Shown here one piece after another: positions 50,640 to 58,802 of a stretch of 64,000 nucleotides of DNA. Made by a program: the position numbers and the translations under genes. Within the stretch, counting starts at the first letter, position 1. Each line of letters starts with the position of its first letter. A model generated the notes under the pieces. It searched no databases, was not told the origin of the DNA, and saw only the letters and a list, made by a program, of their open reading frames with translations. Source of the stretch: DALYJJ01 sp033763935 (GTDB lineage: Bacteria; Acidobacteriota; Terriglobia; Bryobacterales; Bryobacteraceae); the NCBI GenBank assembly GCA_033763935.1, contig JANRJO010000077.1, positions 1 through 64,000 on the forward strand. Reading direction: 5' to 3'.

Positions 50640-51736
50640 TTGCGGGCCGGCGACATGGCATTAATATGCGCCAGCAAGTCGGCCATTTCGGAGCGGTCGA
50701 AGCGGGGCCAGGGGAGGTTCTTCTGCTTCATGGAAGCGGACATGGCGGCGCCGTGACGCCAGGTCATGGACGCCATATCGAAGGCGGAGACGCGGCCGGC
50801 GAGGGGAGGCGCGCCGGAGCCGGCGGACTGGTGGCAGGAGGCGCACTTGGCGTTGAAGATGGACTTGCCGCGGCCGGGATCGCCGGCGTCGTCGAAGAAC
50901 TGGAGGGACCAGACGTAGCCGACGAGGCGGGTCATTTCTTCGGGGCGGAGGGCGGGCGGGGACTGGAGCATTTTGGGAGCGTGGTTCCACATGGCGGCGG
51001 CGAAGTCGGTCATGGTGCGCGGGGCGGTGCGGCGGGCGAGCGAGTTGGCGCCTCGGTGGCACTCGGCGCAGCCTTTGAGGCGGAAGAGTTCCGCGCCGGT
51101 TTCGGCGGAGGCGGCGGAGAAGGCCGGTTTCAGGGACCGCGTCTGGGGCAGGTTCTGGAAGTAGACGACCATGTCGGTCAATTCCTGCGAGGTGATGGCG
51201 GGCCATGCTCGCTTGGCCTTGCTCATGGCCTCGCTCATCTTGGGTGCGTGATTCCACATGCCGCGGGCGAGTTCGATGGGGTTGCCGATGGAGGACCACT
51301 GCATGACGGGGCGGCCGCCGTTCGGGGTGGCGGAGGTGATGTTGTGGCAGTTGGCGCAGGACTTATCCACGAAGAGCTTACGGCCGCGAGCGGCATCGCC
51401 GGGGCGTTCGAAGTAGCGGGAGGCGTAGAAGAAGCCGAAGAGGTCGGCGGCCTGCTGGGAGGAGATGTTCGGCCTGGCGATGCGGGCCTTGTCCATGGCG
51501 GCCCACATGGTGGGTCCATGGTTCCAGAGCAGAGCGGCCATCTGGGTGGGAGTGAGGTCGCGCGCGGTACGCTTGCCCAGGTCGGGGGCGGCGGAGCCTC
51601 CGGTTCCGTTCACGCTATGGCAGGCGATGCAATTCTGGGTGCGGAAAAGCTCCGCACCATTACCGGCGTCGCCGGGGATGTCGACGGCCGCGGTGGCAGG
51701 CAGCAGCATCGTCATGAACAGCGCAAGTTGGCGCAA
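50636..51736 (-). CDS. Secreted tetraheme c-type cytochrome
   Basis: 366 residues with a signal peptide (LALFMTMLLPATAAVD) and four CxxCH haem sites: CIACH, CANCH, CAECH and CASCH, spaced about 85-100 residues apart. Each motif starts a repeat with GAELFRxxxC, then a WNHGPTMW/WNHAPKM helix, and the downstream YFxxL-type segment. This looks like four fused monohaem cytochrome c modules. It probably carries electrons between the inner membrane and the Mtr conduit. It lies between the MtrB-like barrel and the Crp-like regulator, on the same strand. Confidence 0.88.
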   Translation of the reverse strand: MRQLALFMTMLLPATAAVDIPGDAGNGAELFRTQNCIACHSVNGTGGSAAPDLGKRTARDLTPTQMAALLWNHGPTMWAAMDKARIARPNISSQQAADLFGFFYASRYFERPGDAARGRKLFVDKSCANCHNITSATPNGGRPVMQWSSIGNPIELARGMWNHAPKMSEAMSKAKRAWPAITSQELTDMVVYFQNLPQTRSLKPAFSAASAETGAELFRLKGCAECHRGANSLARRTAPRTMTDFAAAMWNHAPKMLQSPPALRPEEMTRLVGYVWSLQFFDDAGDPGRGKSIFNAKCASCHQSAGSGAPPLAGRVSAFDMASMTWRHGAAMSASMKQKNLPWPRFDRSEMADLLAHINAMSPARN

Positions 51737-51813
51737 AAGGCCACCTCCTAGGGGAACGAGAGGATTTTACATTAGCGACAGGAGGCGCGTCGAGGGCCGG
51801 AGGTCCGGCTGCT

Positions 51814-53916
51814 CTACATGAACAGCCGGAGACCCGTAACGATGTGGTGCGTGCGGAAGCCGCTGTAGCCGTAGAACTGGTCGTCATAACCGAACCAGCG
51901 CCACTCGGTGTAGTAGTGGAGGCGGCGGTGGAGCGGGATGAGGAACCGGCCGAGCGGCTGGTAGAAGCTGGTGGGGCGGCTGCCGTTCGAGAGGAAGAAG
52001 GAGCCGCCGAAACTCAGGCGCGGGCTGAACTTGCGGGGAATGGCGAGTTCGGCGACGGCGGTGGCGGTATGGGCGTTGTCGCGATAGAAGGAGCGGGCGC
52101 GCGACAGCTCTTGCGGGACGATGTAGCTGATGTCCGAGCGCAGGGTGGAGCGGGCGTACTCGGTGAGCAGCGTGAAGACCTTGCCGCCCTTAGGGGTCCA
52201 ATAGACGCCGAACGTCTGGTAGCGGCTACGGAAGTCGTAGTCGACGCCCGGGGCCGGGTTCTGATTGTCGAGGAAGCGCAGGTTGCCGGTGAGGAGGAGA
52301 GAGCCGGTCAACTGGTAGCGGCCGATGAGGCGGAGCCGGGTGTAGTCCTGCAGGCTGGTACGGAAGAAGGTGCGGACGCCGTTGGAGGCTTCGAGCTCGG
52401 CGTTAAGGGTGAACTTCGCGTTGGGGCGATAGGTAGCTCCGGCGAGGCCGACATGGCGTTCGAGCTTGGATTGCTCGAGGTTCCGGACGACGTCGCCCGT
52501 GGAGCCGAGGTCGCCGGGACGGGAGCGGGCCCTACCCGAGATATAGCGATAGCCGCCGCGGAGGGTAAACGACTTGGTGACATCGAACAGGGCATCGTTC
52601 TGACTGCGGTAGTAGTTCCATTCGACGCGGTCGGCTTGGAACGAGTTGGTCACCTGTTCGGTGGAGGAAGCGAAGAAGAGGCGCTCGGTGACGGCGATGT
52701 CGGAGGCGTTGTGGAGGCGGTCCCACACCATCGCCTGGATGACGCGGAACCGGCGGCCGATGTGGGCTTCGTAGCCGATGGTTCCGCTGGTGCGCGGTCT
52801 GGCCGCTTCGCCGTTGACCCCTAGGGACAGGCGATTGTAGAAGCGGGCGGCGTTCAGGAGGATGAAGTTGCCGTTGGCGGACTCGCTATAGTGCACGTCG
52901 GTCTCGGGTTGGCTGAACAGGAACTGGCCGTGGACATTGAGACCGGAGTACGGCGAGGCGGTGAAGTTGATGCGGGAGAAGATGCTCTCTCCGCGCATGG
53001 CGTAGGACTGGAGGGCGTCGGCTAGGCGGAGCGTCTGGCCGAGGATGGGAACGGTCCGGTTGCCCGGGTTCGCTTCGGTAGAAAACACGCGCTGGTCGTC
53101 GCGGAACTTCGTGGCGCCCTGTTCGAGGGTGAGGTGCCAGCGGTCGAACTGGAGGCGCACGCCACCGCGGTAGAGATCGGTGGAGTCCTGGAGGTCATTC
53201 CGGATCGGGTACTCGGTGCTTTGGGCGACGAAGGGGGTGACGCCGCTGCCGAACCAGGAGTTTCGCTGGTAGGAGAAGAACGGCACGATGCGGCGGGTGG
53301 GGAACAGTTCCAGGTAGATGTCCGACATCCGGAAGTGGGTGTCGTAGGAGCGCTGGTTGAGGAGCGTGCCCTCGGGAGTGAGGCGGGAGACGGCATTCGC
53401 GCCGGCGCCGCCGAACGAGTCGGGCCGGTTCGGGTTGGCGAAGGAAGGCAGAAAGTCGAAGTAGGTGAGGTTGCGGTAATCGGCGGTGAAGCGGTAGACG
53501 CGCTGCTTGTTGGCGATGACGCGAAGGGTATTGTAGGGGTCGCCGCCCCAGTTGCCGCCGAAGACATTGAGGTCGTCGAAGAGGCGGCCGGTGGGGTCCT
53601 GGAGGCCGAAGTCGAAGTTGAAGACGCGCGGGCCTTCGCCGAGGTTGACGATGCTGCGGTAGGTGTTGCGGTGGCCGCTGGGCCCGGTGACGAAACGATT
53701 GCCGAAGTCGACGACGCCGGAGAGGGGACGCTCGAGGTCGGGCGCGGGGGCGTCGGCGGCGGGCTTGGCCTCTTCGGTGGGCTTGGTCTCTGGGGCGGGT
53801 TTGGCCTCCTGGGTTTGCTTCGCTTCTTCGACGGGCTTGGGCGGATCCTGAGCTGGCAGCGCGACGGGGGCCAGGAGAAGGAACAGGGTCAGGATGCTCT
53901 TCATGGCGCCCCTCAT
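51814..53916 (-). CDS. MtrB/PioB-family decaheme-associated outer-membrane beta-barrel
   Basis: 700 residues: a signal peptide (ILTLFLLLAPVALPAQ), a Pro/Glu/Lys-rich linker (KPVEEAKQTQEAKPAPETK), then a long body of alternating aromatic strands with acidic or glycine turns (IVPFFSYQRNSWFGSG, FTADYRNLTYFDFLPSF, FGVYWTPKGGKVFTLLTEY) ending in the aromatic residue pattern of an outer-membrane barrel, HHIVTGLRLFM. MtrB/PioB sheathes the periplasmic decaheme in the membrane pore. Its start overlaps the DmsE-like gene by 4 nt. MKSIL, four codons in, is an alternative start. Confidence 0.88.
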   Translation of the reverse strand: MRGAMKSILTLFLLLAPVALPAQDPPKPVEEAKQTQEAKPAPETKPTEEAKPAADAPAPDLERPLSGVVDFGNRFVTGPSGHRNTYRSIVNLGEGPRVFNFDFGLQDPTGRLFDDLNVFGGNWGGDPYNTLRVIANKQRVYRFTADYRNLTYFDFLPSFANPNRPDSFGGAGANAVSRLTPEGTLLNQRSYDTHFRMSDIYLELFPTRRIVPFFSYQRNSWFGSGVTPFVAQSTEYPIRNDLQDSTDLYRGGVRLQFDRWHLTLEQGATKFRDDQRVFSTEANPGNRTVPILGQTLRLADALQSYAMRGESIFSRINFTASPYSGLNVHGQFLFSQPETDVHYSESANGNFILLNAARFYNRLSLGVNGEAARPRTSGTIGYEAHIGRRFRVIQAMVWDRLHNASDIAVTERLFFASSTEQVTNSFQADRVEWNYYRSQNDALFDVTKSFTLRGGYRYISGRARSRPGDLGSTGDVVRNLEQSKLERHVGLAGATYRPNAKFTLNAELEASNGVRTFFRTSLQDYTRLRLIGRYQLTGSLLLTGNLRFLDNQNPAPGVDYDFRSRYQTFGVYWTPKGGKVFTLLTEYARSTLRSDISYIVPQELSRARSFYRDNAHTATAVAELAIPRKFSPRLSFGGSFFLSNGSRPTSFYQPLGRFLIPLHRRLHYYTEWRWFGYDDQFYGYSGFRTHHIVTGLRLFM

Positions 53917-54983
53917 CGCAGGAAGTCCTTACTCACGTGCGAGCCGTGGATCTTGACGTGGCAGATGGTGCACTGCCGGTAGCGCGGCGAGCGCAGGTCA
54001 TGGAAGGCGGGGGGGATGCCGCCGACGGTACCGCGCTGGGTTTGCGCTCCGATATTCGAGTGGCATTCCAGGCAGGTGAACATGACCTCGTGGCGGTTCA
54101 GCATTTTCGGATTAGCAGAACCGTGGGGCTCGTGGCAGGTGGAGCAGCTCTCGAAGCGAACCGGAGCATGTTCGAAGGTGAAGGGCCCGCGGAAGTTCGA
54201 GTGGCACTTGAAGCAGCCGGGTTCGTTGGCGGCGAAGGTTTTCTGGTCGCCGGGAAGGAACGAGCCATGGGGATTATGGCAGTCGGTACAGGAGACGCCG
54301 GCCTCGTTGAGGGGGTGCTTATGGGGGCGTTGGAACTCGGCGTAGGTGGAGGTGTGGCAACTCGAGCACTGGTTGTTGATGGCGGCCATGCGGCGGGGCG
54401 CGCGGCCTTGCACGGAAGCGCGGGTGCGGACGGTTTCAGTGAACGGGATGGGCTGAGCGAGGGGTCCGCGCGGTTCGAATGTTTTATCACTATGAATGCC
54501 GTGGCAGGAGGTGCAAGGGATCTGGTTGCGCGCGTGGCTGCCGAAGACGCGGCCGACCATGGTGGGCTGGTTGCGGTGGCAGTTGAGGCAGATGCGGTCG
54601 GCCTCGGCGGGGTTGAGGGATTTGAAGCTGACGATATCCTTGGCGTCGGCGGACTCGGCGTGGGTGGAGCCCGGGCCGTGACAGGATTCGCAGGCCTTGC
54701 CCTGGAATCCTCGTTTTCCTTTGGTCTCGACGACGTGGTGGGGATTTTTGGAGAAAGATTTAAAGATGTCCTCGTGACACGGTTGGCAGGTGTCCGAGCC
54801 GGCGAGTTCGGCGGGGGCCGCCGGAGCAGAAGGCTTGGCTTCGGGAGCGTCCTTCTTCTCCTGCGGTCCCGCGAAGGCCGCCAGTCCCAGCAAAACGGCG
54901 AGGGCCGAGGACCCCGCTAGGAAGCGGAGTCCCCGGCTCACCGGCTGAGAGACAGAGTTGCGGCTAGGTACAAATTGGTCCAT
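53913..54983 (-). CDS. DmsE/MtrA-family decaheme c-type cytochrome
   Basis: 356 residues with an N-terminal signal helix (FLAGSSALAVLLGLAAFAG) and ten CxxCH motifs: CQPCH, CESCH, CLNCH, CTSCH, CSSCH, CTDCH, CFKCH, CSTCH, CLECH and CTICH. The repeated C-x-x-C-H-x-P-H-G (NPHGS, EPHGS) pattern is the MtrA/DmsE type. It forms the electron wire through the barrel of the downstream MtrB-like protein. Confidence 0.95.
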   Translation of the reverse strand: MDQFVPSRNSVSQPVSRGLRFLAGSSALAVLLGLAAFAGPQEKKDAPEAKPSAPAAPAELAGSDTCQPCHEDIFKSFSKNPHHVVETKGKRGFQGKACESCHGPGSTHAESADAKDIVSFKSLNPAEADRICLNCHRNQPTMVGRVFGSHARNQIPCTSCHGIHSDKTFEPRGPLAQPIPFTETVRTRASVQGRAPRRMAAINNQCSSCHTSTYAEFQRPHKHPLNEAGVSCTDCHNPHGSFLPGDQKTFAANEPGCFKCHSNFRGPFTFEHAPVRFESCSTCHEPHGSANPKMLNRHEVMFTCLECHSNIGAQTQRGTVGGIPPAFHDLRSPRYRQCTICHVKIHGSHVSKDFLR

Positions 54984-55021
54984 GTAGTCTCCGTCTCGCG
55001 ATCACGTTTATTCCAGTAATT

Positions 55022-57109
55022 TTACTGGGCGTGGACGCGATTGACTGAGAATTCCGAGTTTTGGCCGTGGCAGGCGGCGCAGGCTTCACCGAGCGAGCTG
55101 GTGTTGGTGAGAGCGTGCGAAGCGGCCGCGGTGCTGGCGTGGCAACCGGTGCAGGCAGCGGTCGTCGGGCCCATCGGGTTGATGGGACCGCGAGGATCGT
55201 TGATGCGCGAATTGGTTGAGGGGAGCGGCAGCTGCTGCGAGTTGTTCACGTGGCAGCCGTTGCAGTTCTGGAGGCGACCGGGGTAGCCGACGTCGTTGTA
55301 GTTGTGCGGCGTGCCGCCGAACCCATAGATGGTGTAGGTACGGGACTGGGCGTTGCCGGAATGGACGCGGTGGACCATGGTCATGAAGTTGATGCTCTCC
55401 GGCGGATTCTGGGCGGCCGGGCGGCGAGACGCATCGGTCTCCAAGGGGTTATGGCAGAGGACGCACTGTTCGATGCGATCGCGGTTGCCGCCGTGGATTG
55501 AGAACTGCGGGTGGCAGTTCAGACATTTCTCGAGTGCAACCACCTGGCGGCGTTTCGCGACCTCGGTGCCATCGACGGAGAAGTCCTTGGTGGCGTTGTC
55601 GCCGGCGTCGCGAACGGTCATCTGCTTGTTCGTGCCGGCGAGCAGAGTCATGTTGCGATAGCCTTCGATACCGACGGTGAAGGTACCCTTGGCATCGGCG
55701 GGGATGGCGTTGGTGAAGGTGTACTGGAGGCGGCCGCCGCCGAGATCGGTGGTGGTCCGGAGGATGTCCTCCGACACGTAGCCACGGCTGGTGGGCGACA
55801 CGTAGTCGGTGGTGGGGCCGGACAGAACGAGCGCGAGGCGCGTCATGTCGCTCATCTTGATGTCCTCGCCGCGCTTGGTCTTCTGAGTGAAGACCACGAC
55901 CGGCTTCTCGCCCGGCGCCGTATTGGTGACGCTCTCGATGTTCCAGACAACACCGGGAAGGTCGCGGGAGCGTGTGGGAACGGTGTGCGCGCCTTTGATG
56001 GAGATGTCGAACTCGAGTTCGCCTTCCGGAGTGTGGCAGGTGGTGCAGCGGTTATCGGAGACCTGCGGCAGATTGGCGTGGCCTTCGCCGGTGGCGAAGT
56101 TCACGTCATCGTGGCAGGAGCCGCAGACGGCGCGGGATCCGCTGGTGATGTAGTTGTCCTTCTGCTTGGCGTCGCCGGTGTGGCAGGTGGTGCAGTCACG
56201 GAGGCCGCCATCCTCGCCGGCGAGCAGGAAGCTGGCCGGGAAGCGGATGTGGGAGTAGTCGTGCACGGATTGTGCGTTGCCGATGATCTTGTAGGGCGTA
56301 CCGGCCTTAACGCTGGGCAGGTTCGCGCCCATGTGGATCTTATGGGTCATGACCGGCATGTCGACGGTGTTCCCGGTGTCAGGGTCCACCGTCTGGGGCG
56401 TGTGGCAGAGGACGCACAATTCCATCGTCCGGCGGGAGCCGCCGTGGAAGGCCAGTTGATCGTGGCACTTGTTGCAGGTGGCGGTGCGGACGACGTCACG
56501 CGGCAACTCCGAGACGACGGCGGCGGTTGCAGGAATGAACGAGAAGACGTCGTCGTCGTAGTTGGTGCCGAGATCGAACTCGGACAGGTTGCGCGACCCG
56601 TAGGCGCCGATGGTGTGCACAGCGTTCCGGTCGATGTTCGATGGTGCCTTGGTCCGGAACGTGTAGGTGTACTCGCCGTCGGCGACCTTAGTGAAGGTCC
56701 CGTTGTTCTCGCCAGCAGCCTGAATCGCCGATTGATTGGTGATGGGGCTGGTCTGGGTTCGAACGGTATAAGAAGTGTATTGAGTCTGGCCCGCGGGGAT
56801 TGTGGCCGCGATGAAGCTGGTGGCGATGGTACCGGGCGTAGTCACGCCGGCGCGATCCAACGGCAGGTCCCTGGGATCTGACACCCTATATCGCACCTGG
56901 ATGGTTCCATCGGCAGCGATCGAGGCTGAGAGGATCTTGATGGTCAGACCTGGACGGACGAAATTCACGAGATTTTCGTCGGCGTAGTAGGCCTTATCCC
57001 GCTCGGTGAACGGCGACTTGGTTTCGCTGATGAGGGCAGCCGCCCCCGCCAGCAGAACGAACGCCAGAAGACATCGTATGACCGCAACTGGGCTAATGCG
57101 AAACCGCAT
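55022..57109 (-). CDS. OmcA/MtrC-family decaheme c-type cytochrome
   Basis: 695 residues from MRFRISPVAVIRC, placed 7 nt after GGAGGG; the longer frame would add MLTVIVRRVR. The N-terminal helix is AFVLLAGAAALIS, without a clear lipobox. Ten CxxCH sites are in two groups of five: CNKCH, CVLCH, CTTCH, CGSCH, CTTCH; then CLNCH, CVLCH, CNGCH, CTGCH, CAACH. Each group follows a beta-sandwich domain, the MtrC/OmcA fold. It is the terminal cell-surface reductase of metals or other extracellular acceptors. First gene of the locus. Confidence 0.93.
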   Translation of the reverse strand: MRFRISPVAVIRCLLAFVLLAGAAALISETKSPFTERDKAYYADENLVNFVRPGLTIKILSASIAADGTIQVRYRVSDPRDLPLDRAGVTTPGTIATSFIAATIPAGQTQYTSYTVRTQTSPITNQSAIQAAGENNGTFTKVADGEYTYTFRTKAPSNIDRNAVHTIGAYGSRNLSEFDLGTNYDDDVFSFIPATAAVVSELPRDVVRTATCNKCHDQLAFHGGSRRTMELCVLCHTPQTVDPDTGNTVDMPVMTHKIHMGANLPSVKAGTPYKIIGNAQSVHDYSHIRFPASFLLAGEDGGLRDCTTCHTGDAKQKDNYITSGSRAVCGSCHDDVNFATGEGHANLPQVSDNRCTTCHTPEGELEFDISIKGAHTVPTRSRDLPGVVWNIESVTNTAPGEKPVVVFTQKTKRGEDIKMSDMTRLALVLSGPTTDYVSPTSRGYVSEDILRTTTDLGGGRLQYTFTNAIPADAKGTFTVGIEGYRNMTLLAGTNKQMTVRDAGDNATKDFSVDGTEVAKRRQVVALEKCLNCHPQFSIHGGNRDRIEQCVLCHNPLETDASRRPAAQNPPESINFMTMVHRVHSGNAQSRTYTIYGFGGTPHNYNDVGYPGRLQNCNGCHVNNSQQLPLPSTNSRINDPRGPINPMGPTTAACTGCHASTAAASHALTNTSSLGEACAACHGQNSEFSVNRVHAQ

Positions 57110-57123
57110 TCGTACCCTCCTAA

Positions 57124-57147
57124 CAATGACTGTCAGCAATGACTGTC
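57124..57147. repeat. Tandem 11-bp direct repeats upstream of the mtrC-like gene
   Basis: CAATGACTGTC occurs twice with a 13-bp period, 15-38 bp before the mtrC-like start. On the coding strand it reads GACAGTCATTG twice, close to or within the 5' leader. It could be a regulator site; the spacing of about one helical turn fits tandem binding, but no protein is assigned. Confidence 0.5.
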
Positions 57148-57418
57148 GCTAAAAACAACAATCGTACACTGCTAAGCAGGCGGTGGCCCAAAAGTCGACA
57201 CCTTTGTCCGTCTCATATTTTCAGCGGGTTACAGAATCGCCAGGGGTGCCGAACGGGGTGGCGCTTGCCGAGAGTGGGTGAAATGCCAGTGGCGGATGGG
57301 TGAAACCCCACATGGCGCGGGTGGCCGACAGAGTGCTCAGGGATGAGGGTCCCTCCGGTACCAAGTTTGACCGATCCCTTTAGAACGTTCAGGTTGCGAG
57401 AAGAGGAAGGAAGCGACG

Positions 57419-57892
57419 ATGGCATCGACCGTGAAAAATCTGCCCCTTCGAACAACACCAGCGGAACAAATTTCTCTGCTGGTGGTAAGCCCGGAAGAAC
57501 AGGATCTGACGGCTGTGCGTTCTGTGTTTCACCACCACACGTGGAAGGTGCAACGGGGTTCCAGCCTGGGCGAAGCACGCGCCAGCCTGACGGCGAGTTC
57601 GGTCGTTCTTTGTGAGAGAGAGCTGCCGGACGGCAGCTGGAAGGACGTCTTGGGGGAGCTGGAGCGGATAGGGAGTCCGGCGGCGTTGGTGGTGATTTCG
57701 GGGCAGGCAGACGAACTGCTCTGGGCCGAGGTCCTGAATATGGGCGGCTATGACGTGCTGCCGAAGCCCCTGGACAAGACCGAAGTGACAAGAGTGGTAG
57801 GGATGGCCTGGCGTCATGCCGAGGGCCTGCGGCGGAAGACGGCCGCGACGTACAGACCGGCGCTGGAGCAGGTTGTCGCTCCGGCGGTGTGA
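57419..57892 (+). CDS. Receiver-domain protein lacking the phosphoacceptor Asp
   Basis: 157 residues. Strands and helices follow a CheY fold: ISLLVVSPEEQDLTAVRSVF, then SSVVLCERELPDGSW, then AALVVISGQADE and GGYDVLPKPLDKTEV. The acidic pair of strand 1 is S-P here, and the phosphoacceptor Asp position is Glu (CERELPDG where DxxLPDG is expected). The conserved Ser after strand 4 and Lys in PKPLD are kept. It may be a constitutively active-like pseudo-receiver. There is no output domain. It lies 64 nt upstream of crtE. Confidence 0.75.
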   Translation: MASTVKNLPLRTTPAEQISLLVVSPEEQDLTAVRSVFHHHTWKVQRGSSLGEARASLTASSVVLCERELPDGSWKDVLGELERIGSPAALVVISGQADELLWAEVLNMGGYDVLPKPLDKTEVTRVVGMAWRHAEGLRRKTAATYRPALEQVVAPAV

Positions 57893-57956
57893 AGCGGACG
57901 AAGTCCTTCAATTATCCTGATGCTCCGTTGCGCCCGGCTTAATCTATAAGCTAACT

Positions 57957-58802
57957 GTGGCGATTACCGTCCCTCTTCCTAAGATCACGGGCATTCCGGC
58001 CGACCGCGAACGGATTGAAGCGAAGCTAAGCGAGTTGTTGAGCGGGCGGACTATGCCCGAGGGCGGTCCGGTGCATGAGGCGATGCGCTATGCGGTGCTG
58101 GGTGGGGGCCAGCGGATCCGGCCACTGCTCGCCCTGCGCGTGGCGCAGCTAGCGGGAGCCGATCCGAAGCCGGCGCTGGAGGCGGCGGCAGCGGTGGAGC
58201 TGATTCACTGTGCCTCGCTGATCGTAGATGACCTGCCGTGCATGGACGACGAGCAGTGGAGGCGTGAATCGCCGACGGTGCACGTGGCGTTCGGGGAGGC
58301 GACGGCGGTGCTGGCGGCGTTCGGGTTGGTGGCGCTGGCAGGGCGGTCGATTGTGGAGGACGCGCTCGATTGCAGGCACCTGCGGGAGCGCATTGCGTTT
58401 CAGACGCTGCTGCTGCGCTGCCTGGACTGCAGCGGGCTGATTGCCGGGCAGGCAATGGACCTCCAGCTTCAGGGCCAGCGTCGGGAGCAGGAGCGGACAC
58501 AGCTGACTGAGCTGAAGACCGTGCCGCTGTTTCTGCTGGCCGCACGGGCGGGACTGGCGTTCGCGGGGGCGGGCGAGCAGCAGGAGCGCGAGGTGATGCG
58601 GTTCGCGCGGGAGTACGGGATTGCCTTCCAGATGGCGGACGATTACCTGGACGGCGAACTGTCGGACCTGGATTACCTGAACGCGCAGTATGAGCGCACG
58701 CGTGCCGTGATGCGGTCTTTTGGCCGGCGCGGCCGGCCGCTGATGGAGCTTGTCGACTACCTACATGCCAGAACCTCGCAGAAAGATTGTTGTCGTCGGT
58801 AG
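57957..58802 (+). CDS. crtE: Geranylgeranyl (polyprenyl) diphosphate synthase
   Basis: 281 residues from a GTG. GGGQRIRPLLALRVAQL is the diphosphate-binding region; the first aspartate-rich motif is LIVDDLPCMDDEQWR (DDxxxxD) and the second is FQMADDYLDGE. It makes the C20 (or C15) precursor for the carotenoid. Its last 38 nt overlap crtI. Confidence 0.92.
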   Translation: MAITVPLPKITGIPADRERIEAKLSELLSGRTMPEGGPVHEAMRYAVLGGGQRIRPLLALRVAQLAGADPKPALEAAAAVELIHCASLIVDDLPCMDDEQWRRESPTVHVAFGEATAVLAAFGLVALAGRSIVEDALDCRHLRERIAFQTLLLRCLDCSGLIAGQAMDLQLQGQRREQERTQLTELKTVPLFLLAARAGLAFAGAGEQQEREVMRFAREYGIAFQMADDYLDGELSDLDYLNAQYERTRAVMRSFGRRGRPLMELVDYLHARTSQKDCCRR

